From Nelumbo lutea (lineage: Eukaryota; Streptophyta; Magnoliopsida; Proteales; Nelumbonaceae): DNA of 64,000 nucleotides. The stretch spans positions 84,844,270 to 84,908,269 of the forward strand of contig JAKGHH010000004.1 in assembly GCA_022828595.1 (NCBI GenBank). Direction: 5' to 3'. A program made the translations under genes and the position numbers. Shown here piece after piece: positions 23,901 to 33,639 of this stretch. Below the pieces are notes generated by a model. The model searched no databases. It had not been told where the DNA came from and worked only from the letters and a program-made list of their open reading frames with translations. Every line of letters begins with the position of its first letter. Positions within the stretch are counted from its first letter, which is position 1.

Positions 23901-26900
23901 TTGAACCTTGGTTTCTAGCTATGGATTAGGCTACGATCGTTTGCCATCCCCCAAATTGTTGTCCTATCAAAGTGGTGTGTTGGATAAAAATATTGTACTG
24001 TTCTTTGCGTATGGAATTTCATCAGCAACCAAAGATTAATGCATTGATATATAATTAGTAGGCACTCTTGGAACATAACTCATTTATGGCATTTTTACAT
24101 ATGTACTTTTGATTAGATTAACCAACAAATAGAAATATTACTGGAATGCAAATGCTTGAGATGACTAATAGGTTACTAGTTATGGTCAAGGTTCAAAGTA
24201 TCGGAAACACAAGGTGTATCGGAAAGACAATTTTAAGAGACATATTGGGATACGCTTTTGATACGGACAAAAAAATCAAGATACACATAAATATGGTAAA
24301 AAGTGCAAATAAATATTAAAAAATATATTACTAATTATATTTACAAATTTTATATGATTGTAAGTAAGTTATTTAAATGTAATAAACCATAATTTAATGG
24401 TTTATCTAAAGTGTGACATATCGGGACAAAATTAGTAACAATTGAAAAAATGATGGAATAACTAAAATATAAAAAAAAAACTAAAATGTGAACGTCAATT
24501 TTAAAAACTTGTAATAATTAATTCTAGCATTTATTAATAAAAACTTGTCACTCATTAAGAAAAGTGAAACTTTACTTAAAATTAACAATACATATAATCA
24601 TAGCAAACAAATATGTGCGGCTCATTGGCAAACTTGTGATTGTTAAAACTTAAAATCAAGTGACCAAGGTTCGAATCTTGCTATAGCTAAAATTTGTAAT
24701 TTTTACACTAACAAAACTAAATTAATAATAGGGGATCATTATTTAAAGAAATAATGAGAGAATTTGAATTAGGCGCTAAAATTCAAATTCAAATTTAAAT
24801 TTGCCTTGGAGTAATTGGCTAATTAATGAAAGAGAAATTAGACTTAAATAAATGACATTAATGAGAGATTCCGTATTAAATATGGATTAACGACACATCC
24901 GAACGGTATAAGACTGTTGCGGCTCGTACCGGGCTGTATTGGGCCCGTATCAGCTGATATAGGTCCAATACAGCCTGATACGGGCTTGTATCGTCCGATA
25001 CGTACGAAAAGAAACGGAACGAATGATTTATACATGTTCCACGTATCAGATTCTTGCTGGAACAATACGTATCGACCGATACGGACCAATACGTTGTGAT
25101 ATTTTGAACCTTGGTTATGTTTGTTGCTAGAGAAATATTTTGTACCAGGAATGATTTTTGGTGATTATACTTTGATGTCCAGATGTATCTGTATTTCTCA
25201 GTTTCCAATTTTTTTTTTTTTTTTTTACTTTTCTCTCCCACTGATCTGCTGTCTCATGCTCCTATTTATAATTGCTCTGATTATTTTCCAAATAAACTTT
25301 CTAGCTCGGCTGATATATGGAGTGTTGGATGCACTGTTATTGAAATGGCAACCGGAAAACCTCCTTGGAGCCAGCAGTACCAGGAGGTACATGACCACTT
25401 TCTGTTATCAATGCTCTCTCTCCCTTTCTATGAATCTTTTGAATTTCTCAATGGTTTTTCAATTCAATTCTAACTTAATTAGTGTTTCTTCCAGGTTGCT
25501 GCTCTCTTCCACATTGGTACAACAAAATCTCATCCACCCATACCTGAGCATCTCTCACCAGAGGCAAAGGACTTTCTGTTGAAATGTTTGCAGAAGTATG
25601 TGCATGATTTCCTTTTTCTTGTTTCTTTCTTCTTTTGGCCTAGAAATATTCCATGGTTGTATTAGATGGTTTAGGCTTTGGCATGAATCTGCTAATGGTC
25701 TTGAGTTCATTTTATAATATTTATTTTTAGATAATTTTTTTTGTAATCTGCAAGCAACAAGGTTGCAGACTTGCAGTTATGAGCTTTACCTTCTGCAATT
25801 CCAACACTTTCAGAATTTCTGTTGAACATCCATATTTATATTTCTCTTTTAATTCTAGTTGCAGAGGTCAACCACAGATTTATTGTTGTATTTTTAGTCA
25901 GTTGTATTTGTTTCTTTTCTGATATACCCATTAATGGAAGCCTACTTAATATGATGGTAGGGAACCAAACTTGAGGCCATCTACATCTGAATTGCTTCAG
26001 GTAAGGAATATTTTCCTCCCCCCCTCCCTTATTTTAGAAATAGCACAAAGCCCCTTATTTTAGAACCAAACTTGAGGCCATCTACATCTATTTTGGAATT
26101 AAAAAAGAAATAGAAGAAATGACAGTGGGAAATCTCACCTCTAAATTCTATTTGTATATTCATTTTTTTTTCACAATTAATAAAAATTTTCATGTTGTCC
26201 ATAAAAAATTTCACCCGTACATAACCTTTCATGGTTTCCTCTCACAAAAGGGTATTACCTCTTACAAACTCCCACTGTGAACATGTCCATTCAACTATTC
26301 TAGTTTTTCTCAATCTCTCTAAGCTATGCAGTAAAAAAGTGAGGCCTATTTTTTTTCTCCTACAAACTCTTTTAATTGACCTACTTTTACTAAGTATCTC
26401 TTTTTAATTAGAAAAAACAAACATGAGAAAGTGAATGATATACATACATGCATGGATACATAAGTATGACAGAGAGAATGCAAAAATCCCTAGCAATGAA
26501 GGCAAAAAGAAAATAAAACAAATTAATCCTGTCATTAATTCGAAATCCAATGGCATGTAGCAGGCTTCTATGTAGACCAAAAGAGAGTAAGCACTTGGGT
26601 TACTGCTAGTGTGTTCTACAGATGGCTAATCTTGTGCATGTTCTGCCCACACGCAGCATCCATTTGTTACTGGTGAACATCAGGAAGCTCATACAATATT
26701 TCGCACTTCTGTAATGGTCAGTACTTGCCACTAAAATTTTTATTATATATGGCTGCTAGGCTTTTTCAATACAAGTTTTCTTCTGATTTCTGTAATTTTA
26801 TGATAGCAGGAAAATTCTCCTGCCACTGGATCAAATCTGAAAAACTCGTAAGTGTTATTGTTTGATAGTGTGTGTACTTCTCAGAATTGGAAATCATCGG

Positions 26901-29120
26901 CAATGTTGATGACAGTGGTTCTTGATCACGCAGTATTTGCCCTTCTATCAGACCTAGGACAACTTGCAGTAGTCTGAGGGATGATGACATGTGTCAGATA
27001 GATGAAAAGTTCACAGAAAGTGGACCTGTCTGGGGAATGGGCTCTGGTGATGATGACATGTGTCAGATAGATGATGGAGATGATTTTCTCATGGCTGGAT
27101 CAGTAAAATTTAATTCAGGTTTAGTGACAGATGACTTTAATAAGGTATCAGCATTTCATTTTTATTTCTATTTCCTTTAGTCCTTTTAGGGGAAAACAGA
27201 AATTGAGTGACTAATAGTGGTTGGTCTGTCTTCCTAATTAGAGCTTTAACCCTATGTGCGAGCCAACTGATAATTGGACTTGCAAGTTTGATGAAAGCCC
27301 AGAACCGGAACAAAGTGAAATGAAGCTGGGTTCTGGGAATCTAGTTAGTGGAACTGCAAGCAGCCCTAGAGCGTCTCAAAAGGATGAGAATGACTTCACG
27401 TTTCCATGTGGGCCATCAGTGTATGAAGATGATGATGAAGTTACTGAGTCTAAAATTAGAGCATTCTTGGATGAGAAGGTATAGTTGTCTCTGACTCTCC
27501 ATAAGATAAGCTGGCCAATTATTGCTTTTTGTAATTTGTGTTTATGTGTGCCAGTCACTAAATATTCTGATTTTAGCACGAAATGTGTTGCATCATCTTA
27601 AGCTCTTTTCTTACTGTCAGGCTCTAGATCTGAAGAAGCTGCAAACAGAGTTAGAACATAACACCTGGAATGACTCTTGTCCTCCGTTCGGTGCTGGTAA
27701 TGTACATGATGAAAATGTTCCAAATCATCCAGTGTTGCCTCCTAAAATTAGGTCACCATGCCGGGTTCCCAGTGGATCACAGTCCCCAGTAGCTGATGCT
27801 ACAAATGCTGCAAGTCCTGGGAGTTCTGGCAGACGTGTTTCAAATATTGGTGGTGTGAAGGATCAAAGTTTACAGGAAATTCCATCGCCTCAGCTTAATG
27901 AATTGAAAGGTCTCATTTTTGATGCTCAGCAAGAACCAACAAGTATAAGGTTTGTAAAACGTTTTTACTTGTTTTAGCGTAGGTAGGCTGTCTTAATTGC
28001 TCTGTCCCTTAGGAACACTGAAAAATGTCTTTCTTGAAGTGTCAGTTGTTCAGAGAGACAAAGGAAGTGGAAAGAAGAGCTAGACCAAGAGCTTGAAAGA
28101 AAACGGGGTAAGCTCTATATCATCTTTGTTTGATTCCAAATTCCATAAATTGAATGTACATCTACAACAATGTGAAATAAGCAAACCAAAAATCATGTCA
28201 CAGAAAATGCACATCTGGGAAGGGGTAGGTGCAACTGGAATGGGTCATTTGGGTACATTGATGGATGTAGTCAAAGCATTGATTAATCATTGAATATTCA
28301 ACCAGATAGACCTCCATTGATCAGACATTTGGGATCCTTGCAGGCCAGTCAACTGATTGGACATTTAGGACTCCTATAGGCTTGTCAACTGATTGAGATT
28401 TCAGTATATTGGCACACGAAAAAATATTTTTATTTGCACTTGCAATGTTCGTACCCTTTATTTTATGCTTTATTGGATGCTTGTACATCTTTGAATTTAG
28501 TACTTTTTTTTGTGGTCAACTAATCATCACTTAGGGATTGACAATCTAATGCTTGAACTAGCAGTGGCAAAAACGAAGTGTGACCATGCCAGCACCTTGA
28601 TCAGTCTGTGCTTGACCTGAACTTTGAACCTGGTATGTTAAAGGGTTTTTAGTGGAATGATAGGTTGAGTGGCCAAAGCAGTTCTGGTTCCGGGTTGGGT
28701 TTTTAAAACATTGGATAAGTCAGAGTATTAGCTTAAGCATTCGAATGCATTGAACTCTTAGAAAACCTGTATATCTTGAAGTGGGTTGCTTTCTCTCTCT
28801 CTCTCTGAAGTTTTTTACTAATGTAAGGGCCTTTCTGCCTGCCATGTCCAAGATACAAGGGCCAACTAATTGCCTTACGGTGTTTCAACTAAAGGTTGTA
28901 TCGATGGAATTTGTGTTTTCATGATTACCAATGTTTCTTGCACCAAGATGTGACGATTGGTCATCCACTTCAACAATGTCCTATCTTTGGAAGTATTGAC
29001 CATCTCACAACTGCCTCTGCAGAAATGATGCGCCAAGCAGGTGTTGGTGGGAAGACATCATCTCCAAAAGATCGAGTTCTACATAGGCAAAGATCGAGGT
29101 TTGCTTCCCCAAGCAAATAA
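11940..29120 (+). CDS. MAP kinase kinase kinase of the NPK1/ANP family, 17 coding exons, 664 residues
   Basis: This kinase phosphorylates MAPK kinases. The NPK1/ANP family acts in phragmoplast expansion at cytokinesis and in oxidative-stress signalling. Exons: 11940-12215, 12332-12373, 12625-12690, 12771-12881, 12971-13051, 13138-13215, 13330-13412, 25305-25386, 25495-25595, 25961-26000, 26657-26716, 26810-26847, 26934-27144, 27242-27478, 27621-27949, 28046-28107, 29023-29120. They sum to 1995 nt and stay in frame. The start [14 protein letters not shown] is the family N-terminus. Kinase landmarks: glycine loop GCGAFGRV (69-76), K91, HRDIK with D190, DFG with D208, GTPYWMAPE (229-237), DIWSVG after exon 8 begins, and HPFV ending the domain near residue 324. 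The tail has an acidic [11 protein letters not shown] segment near 485, SP sites at 547, 557 and 567, and a [14 protein letters not shown] coiled-coil near the C-terminus. Length fits the family (about 650-690). Intron 5 appears to be GC-AG. The exact orthologue (ANP1, 2 or 3) is not resolved. Confidence 0.95.
14545..14634 (-). mobile_element. Heavily 5'-truncated LINE tail, 90 bp
   Basis: A T-run on the plus strand (a poly-A tail on the minus strand) is followed by text similar in layout to the 3' end of the large LINE at 19286. It is flanked by a 14-bp direct repeat, atcaaggggattat at 14531-14544 and atcaaggagattat at 14635-14648, one mismatch. This is the classic product of target-primed reverse transcription that stopped early. 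Confidence 0.65.
16721..16974 (+). repeat. 5' LTR of the Copia element
   Basis: It starts tgttaagatgtgccgaatag and matches the 3' LTR (18986-19229) over nearly its whole length, with about nine substitutions counted by eye plus a longer CTT microsatellite. It is preceded by the target duplication gttgg at 16716-16720. Its last few bases are lost at the deletion junction near 16974-16979. Confidence 0.9.
16980..18951 (+). pseudogene. Copia pol remnant: integrase C-end, reverse transcriptase, RNase H
   Basis: The frame opens with [20 protein letters not shown], the end of a Copia integrase. A linker follows, then the reverse transcriptase ([30 protein letters not shown], and the catalytic YVDD at 18021-18032), then RNase H ([37 protein letters not shown]). 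Two lesions are visible: an in-frame TAA at 17895-17897 in the YGLK-SPRAWF motif, and a one-base frame change near 18466-18477 between reverse transcriptase and RNase H. The catalytic YVDD is intact, but no full protein can be made. It is not a host gene despite lying inside one. Confidence 0.93.
18986..19229 (+). repeat. 3' LTR of the Copia element
   Basis: It starts tgttaagatgtgccgaatag and ends gtagcaacagtcgaaaca directly before the target duplication gttgg (19230-19234). At 244 bp it contains a short TTC microsatellite that differs in length from the one in the 5' LTR. Confidence 0.9.
19286..23444 (-). mobile_element. L1-type LINE in antisense within intron 7, endonuclease region deleted
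   Basis: The element reads right to left. Its 3' end is the A-run (T-run on plus, 19287-19299), and its 5' end is at about 23444. A 15-bp target duplication aacccaccaccactt lies at 19271-19285 and 23445-23459, both exact. The total is 4.16 kb. Order on the minus strand: ORF1-like region, linker, reverse transcriptase, zinc-finger-like domain, RNase H. A full plant L1 is about 6 kb; the missing part includes the AP endonuclease. Confidence 0.92.
19405..23124 (-). pseudogene. Broken LINE proteins: ORF1-like region, reverse transcriptase, zf-RVT, RNase H
   Basis: Reading leftward: 23124-22390 is ORF1-like ([45 protein letters not shown]), in pieces. At about 22390 it passes straight into [14 protein letters not shown], which normally follows the endonuclease. 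Next come the linker ending [15 protein letters not shown] (about 22040) and reverse transcriptase motifs [18 protein letters not shown] (about 21750) and LRGLRQGD. The catalytic box reads FAGD instead of FADD (the Gly codon is at 21255-21257). A zf-RVT segment ([25 protein letters not shown], 20447-19935) and an RNase H domain ([26 protein letters not shown], 19965-19405) complete it. Many stops and frame changes are present. The RNase H frame alone could be mistaken for a plant RNase H-like gene, but it sits inside the element's target duplications. Confidence 0.92.
24187..25113. mobile_element. hAT-type element, CAAGGTTC-ended family, large copy in intron 7
   Basis: The ends are caaggttcaaagtatcgg and, as reverse complement, caaggttcaaaatatcac. 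The 8-bp flanks are gttatggt (24179-24186) and gttatgtt (25114-25121), seven of eight matching. At 927 bp it is AT-rich in the centre with many tatcgg/ccgata words at the right. No transposase. It ends about 190 bp before exon 8, so it shapes the sequence leading to that acceptor. Relatives: 29909-30095, 30923-31157, 37494-37734, and a decayed one at 47871-48346. Confidence 0.82.
26063..26089 (+). repeat. Partial copy of exon 10 inside intron 10
   Basis: 27 bases identical to exon 10 positions 25962-25988 recur 101 bp downstream, set between two copies of a ttattttagaa phrase (about 26028 and 26056). No splice donor follows the copy, so it is not an exon. It looks like filler DNA from break repair or replication slippage. 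Confidence 0.75.
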
Positions 29121-29217
29121 ATGTATGTATTTGTATCTACGACTTCGTTACAGAGAAGTTTGTTTTCCTACGAGAGAATTAATGTATGTAGTTCTATTTT
29201 TGGTGATATGGTCTAAT

Positions 29218-29223
29218 AATAAA
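29218..29223 (+). terminator. Candidate polyadenylation signal AATAAA of the MAPKKK
   Basis: A canonical AATAAA lies about 100 bp after the TAA stop (29118-29120), within TTTG-rich sequence of the kind found in plant near-upstream elements. Plant poly(A) signals are loose, so the site is only a candidate. Confidence 0.45.
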
Positions 29224-29299
29224 GATGACAGTTGAGCCATTCTCTATATGAATACCACCAGGGAAGGCAACCGCACACCCCACTGTGTTTAGTTTCTTG

Positions 29300-30840
29300 A
29301 GGAATAGCCTGAGAAGCCAATTAATACCCTTGTATGCTTTTTTTTTTAAGCTAAAGCTCTTGTATGTTATTCAGATATCCTCTTTTTTTTATGGATAGTA
29401 TGTTATTGAGATATCAAACACGTTAAATGTCGTAGTTGAAGTAACGTGTTTGATTATCAGGGTCCGGTATATGTATAAACTTGCTGTTGAATATAGATGA
29501 GTTTACTTCGCAGAAGTGGTTCAATGGTACTATGGTTCTACGACTCATTCCAGAAGGTAAACAAGTTTGTCTTTACTACATATTTGTTGCTTCTCTAATT
29601 TTTTTTTTCTCCAAGTGGAGCTTAAACATGATTATGTTGACCAGCAAAAAAGCATGATTATAGTCAAAGCTATGTTCTTATGAGTCAACTCTTTTCAAAG
29701 ATAACAAAAAATTAAAGGTAAAAAAAGAAAATTAATCTCTCTTAAATTGACATTATCTAATATCTATTATGCCCGAAAGGTATTGACACCAGAAGAAATG
29801 TAACCAATCAAACCTCCCCCAAAATTCTGACAAGTAACAGGTAACAGCTGATTGGTAATTACATTATTTGTATTGGTTTTGTAGTAATATATACATAATG
29901 TAGTGTAACAGCTGATTGGTTATTACATTATCGGTCGATACATATTGTTCCGGGACTCCTGATATGCCTTCACAGTGGGGTAAAGGAGACCTAAAACTGG
30001 TTCCCCTGAATCGGTTGCAAAAAAAAAAAAAAAAGGCCTGAGACACTATCATTTCGCCCAATATGCTCATATTGGCATCGATATTTTGAACCTTGCTTTT
30101 ACCAACTGTAAACACATCATACAACTATTAGAATTGATGTTTCTTTGTCTTTAATTATACCTAGTTCGTCATTTGGGCCCCTTATACTCTTATAGTACCC
30201 GACAATTTCAACATTGTAATCCGAGCCTTGGAATACCTTGACTAATTGTAAACACATCACACAACTAAAGAGTATTCCAATGTATTTCTTAAAATTCCTT
30301 TTTAATACTCATGTTACCGACATTTTTCTTTGTGCAATAAAATATTAATTGTTAACAAAGTCAACGGGATGTAAAATTTTTATTAGAAAAGTTTGCAGTT
30401 AAATGAGATCAAAAGTTTGCATTCAAAAATCAGATACAAACTTTTGCACTCAAATTGTTCAATGTGAAAAAGGTGGATTCCGGTCTCATGATTTGTGTTT
30501 GTTGCGTATCACAACTAAGAATCATTGGACAACAATACAAAATTATTATTACAAAACTAAATCAACTATGCGTTTTTATGAACCAGATATTTGTATTTGT
30601 ATTATTTCCAAATGAAGCTTAATGTGTTTCTTAATAGGCTTTGATTAATCAAAACCCACCCATGAATTGTAATAAATATCACATGATTGTTCAACACATT
30701 TATAATATTGGTTAATTGGTTACAAGTTCGAGCATCATTAGAGGTGTAATGTGAACCGTGCCAATCCAACAGTATTGTACTGAGCCCATGTTAGCACGCC
30801 CTGTGCATGTGGGGCTCAGCATTAGCCTGGGCTCGTTGCC
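29300..30840. other. Intergenic stretch after the MAPKKK, mostly featureless
   Basis: No gene. It includes direct repeats of about 28 bp with the core taacagctgattggt (about 29840 and 29907) and about 20 bp (gtaaacacatca, about 30108 and 30248). A fragment of a hAT-type element is listed separately. Confidence 0.45.
29909..30095. mobile_element. Fragment of the CAAGGTTC-ended hAT family
   Basis: The right end atattttgaaccttg (to 30095) and the interior (aaaactggttcccctgaat, an A-run, and ccgata-like words) match the complete copies at 30923 and 37494 in the opposite sense. The left terminus is not recognisable, so it is truncated. Confidence 0.6.
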
Positions 30841-30850
30841 CACAGGCCTT

Positions 30851-31282
30851 GAGTTCACATCAGCCCCCCATAAGGAGGCATCTCACAATGTCCCACAACA
30901 CATCCCAGTTGTGTATTGGGAATAAGGTTCAAAATATTGATAAGCTTGATACGCTGGTAGGGGTGTATTGGGCATTTCTTTACTTGTTTCTTTACTTTTT
31001 TTTTTTTTTTTTTTTCAAAACTGGTTCAGGGGAGCCGGTTTAGGACCCCTCCATCCCCCGAACCGGTCAGACCCCCGATACACCCACTGTAGGGGCGTAT
31101 TGGAAGGGTCTTGGAATGATACGTATCGGCCGATACGTATCGATACTTTGAACCTTGATTGGGAACATCTCCCAATGATAGTACATGAAATGATGAACCA
31201 TCATTGGGATATGTTCCCAATACATGACTGAAATGTATCGTGGGACGTTGTGGGGCTCCTTGTGGGGGCTTGATGTGAACTC
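30851..31282. mobile_element. Hairpin Mutator-like MITE, copy A (host of a nested hAT insertion)
   Basis: The ends are gagttcacatcagc and its inverse gcttgatgtgaactc. The 9-bp flanks are acaggcctt (30842-30850) and ataggcctt (31283-31291), eight of nine matching. Without the nested 235-bp element it would be about 190 bp and nearly self-complementary, with arms containing ccacaacacatcc / ttgggaacatctccc and their inverses. Confidence 0.82.
30923..31157. mobile_element. CAAGGTTC-ended hAT MITE nested in hairpin MITE A
   Basis: The ends are taaggttcaaaatattga and caaggttcaaagtatcga (reverse complement). The 8-bp target duplication attgggaa is perfect (30915-30922 and 31158-31165). The interior holds an uninterrupted T-run and the conserved ccggttta / cccactgtaggggc text shared with the copy at 37494. 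Confidence 0.9.
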
Positions 31283-31359
31283 ATAGGCCTTGGCTCAACT
31301 ATTATTATTTCATTTTTGGAATTTCTTTATTTTTTTTTTCATTACAAAAAAATAAAAAA

Positions 31360-32420
31360 CTCGAATTTTTAAAAACAGTTAAAATTGAAGGAAAAAAATG
31401 ACAATCAATGACTGCAACAACAATTTGAAAAAAAAACCTCATTTTAAAATTTTATTATATGTGAATAATCAGTTCATACAATCTATCTATCTCTCGCTTT
31501 CCCTCACACATTCCAACAACGTAAATAAAGAAAGTTTTATCTACATCTATATAAAGAAAGTTTGAATTAAAAAAATTTTAAAAATTATTTAAATATTCTA
31601 ACAAAATTATACAACAATTTTAAAAAATTTATTTAAATAAAAATAATTTATAATCGGTTTAATAGTATTCATAGTATTAATATTTATATATTTTTACAAT
31701 CAATATAAACTATGATTTTCTAGATTATTCAATCTAAATGTTATTCAAATAATAAAAATCTAACATTAAAAATGAAATATTACTTAAATGTTTCAATAAC
31801 TAAATATCTTAAATAACAAACAATGAAAATTAATATTTTAAATCACTTAATAATATATTTTAAATAGTTACTAAATAACTTTCAATTATAATAAATATAT
31901 TAAGATTTTAAATATTTAGTTAAATAACTAAATATTTAAATAACAAAATATTTAACATAACTAGTTTTTAAATAGTTAAAATAACATAATTATGTATTAA
32001 TATTACTATAGTTTATGTATTATTAAATTCAATAAGTAATTATTATTTTAAAATTTAAATAGTGATATTTTTTTCAATAAATAAATAATATTGTAAATAA
32101 TTAATTTCATTTATACCTCTTAATAATTCTAGAAAATAAATTTCAAAAAATTACTGTTTATTAATAATAAATATAAACATATAGTCTTTATTTATTATAT
32201 ATATCTATACTAAAATTAATATTTATTGTATTTCAGTAATTATTTGTTGTTTTTTGTGATAGATATATTTTCAATAGATATGTATAAATCATTTTTTCTT
32301 TTATTATTTAATAGAAAATATTCAATAATATTGGAGTTTAAAATATTGTTATTTAGCTTTTTAAATTTAATTTATTGTGTATTTTCACTATAAATTTTTA
32401 ATAATTATTTGATATTAAAC
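31360..32420. repeat. AT-rich block
   Basis: About 1 kb of A/T-dominated sequence with recurring aatattaaat words and no period. It forms most of the left half of the putative Helitron described next. No coding potential. Confidence 0.6.
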
Positions 32421-33469
32421 TATTGTTCATGGGTTGGTTCGGTTTAGTTATAGGTTGGTTGGTCAACCAAATCGACCTGGTCAGGTTGGGGGGTTGTCAC
32501 TTAGGTTATATCGGTTTGGGTCAATTTTCAGTTTGGTCAGCTAGTTGAAAAATTTAAGCTTAAAAAATTAAATTTAAGAATTAAGTTTAAATTTTGAAAA
32601 ATTACAATGGTATTATTTAAAAATTAAATTTATGATATAAACTATTTTAGCCTAAGAAATATTAGAACTTTTCCACTTTCCCGTATTAAAGAAATATTAA
32701 TATATATCTAGGGTCGAGTCATTCGATTTTAGTCAGTTTACAAATGGCTAAAGCGAAACTAATCTAACCTAGTTAGGTTGAGAATTTGTTGAACCAAATC
32801 TGACTGGAAATACTAGAAATTGAGTTGATTAGTTTCATTAGTTTGATTTAGAATGTCAATGGGGTGGGGCAGGGACAAGGAGCCTATTTCTATCCACGTC
32901 CCCATACCCATCCCTGCTAATGGGGACAAAGTTATCCCCATCTCTGTCTCCACGGGGATCCCCACTCCCCGTGATTCTTTATAATGTCAACCATTATATT
33001 TTTGATTTTTATTTTATTTAAAAAATAAAATAAGATAATTAAAATTTGCAGTCCTAATAGAAAAGATTCACCCATCTTTTTAAAAATATTGACATATAGA
33101 CATATGTCAATATACATATATAAACGTATATGTATATACATATATATTAGCGGGGATCAGGGTTCACGTTGGGTAGGGAATGCTGTCATCGTGGTGATGA
33201 AAATTTCCTCATCTCCATCCCCACAAGGGGAAAATCCTCCCCATCCCTGCCCCATTCAAGGCAAATCCCCACGGTGATTGGGGAAATGGGGAAAATTGCC
33301 ATCTCTAAAATTAATTATTGTTATTTTAGTATTGTAAAAAAATGATTAAAAGTATTATATAAAATATAGATGATTATTAATTCTTATACAAAATATTGTA
33401 TACTCTTACAAGTTTTTATTGTTTATCTTTAACTTAACAAATCTCGTGCATTGCACGGGTCCCCACTAG
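31546..33469 (+). mobile_element. Putative non-autonomous Helitron, 1.9 kb
   Basis: The 3' end is convincing: a hairpin cgtgcattgcacg (33445-33457), then 12 nt ending CTAG at 33469, followed by T. The proposed 5' end, tctatataaagaaag preceded by A at 31545, is a plausible TC start but only by resemblance to the other Helitron at 39632. No Rep/helicase gene. It contains another repeat at about 32847-33310. Confidence 0.45.
32847..33310. repeat. Probable hAT-like element with GGGG-rich ends
   Basis: The left end is tagaatgtcaatggggtggg. The right end as reverse complement is tagagatggcaattttcccc. Both ends are rich in ccatcccc/gggg words, with an AT-rich centre containing a tatgtatatacatat palindrome. 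The flanking 8-mers do not match, so the boundaries are not proven. Similar ends occur near 10750 and 61300. Confidence 0.5.
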
Positions 33470-33639
33470 TAAATATTTATAATGGAATTGAAAAGAGTTA
33501 CAATAACTTACAAGGTACAAATAAAATTTATAATGTTAACATTTATGATAATCTAAAAGATTTTCTTCAAGCCTTCCATTTCAAGTGCCACTTTCCTTTT
33601 CTTTTGGTGATATATATTATATGATGTGCTATGTCCTCC

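Larger units (their letters stand above)
13413..25304 (+). other. Intron 7 of the MAPKKK, about 11.9 kb
   Basis: It is bounded by donor gtaaga and acceptor ttctag and interrupts a Phe codon (TT|C) between the APE and DIWSVG kinase motifs. All other introns in the gene are 80-915 bp. About 8 kb of it is transposon sequence with readable target duplications (Copia, LINE, LINE tail, hAT). The stretches 13413-14530, 14650-16715 and 23460-24178 show no coding potential. Around 14685 a ggggttggctacataaatcc phrase resembles a common plant dispersed repeat. Confidence 0.9.

Noticed and set aside
24600..24700. A tRNA-like stretch with a ggttcgaatcttgc B-box and a possible A-box
   Set aside because: No cloverleaf can be drawn with convincing stems, and it lies inside a hAT element; at most a decayed tRNA-derived fragment.
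31026..31231. Short open frames on both strands at 30.8-31.2 kb
   Set aside because: They read through the nested hAT and hairpin MITE; repeats of the same text at 37.5 kb show that it is transposon sequence.
32847..33310. A firm hAT call with target duplication for the GGGG-rich element
   Set aside because: The 8-mers next to the proposed ends do not match, so it is listed only as a probable repeat with unproven ends.
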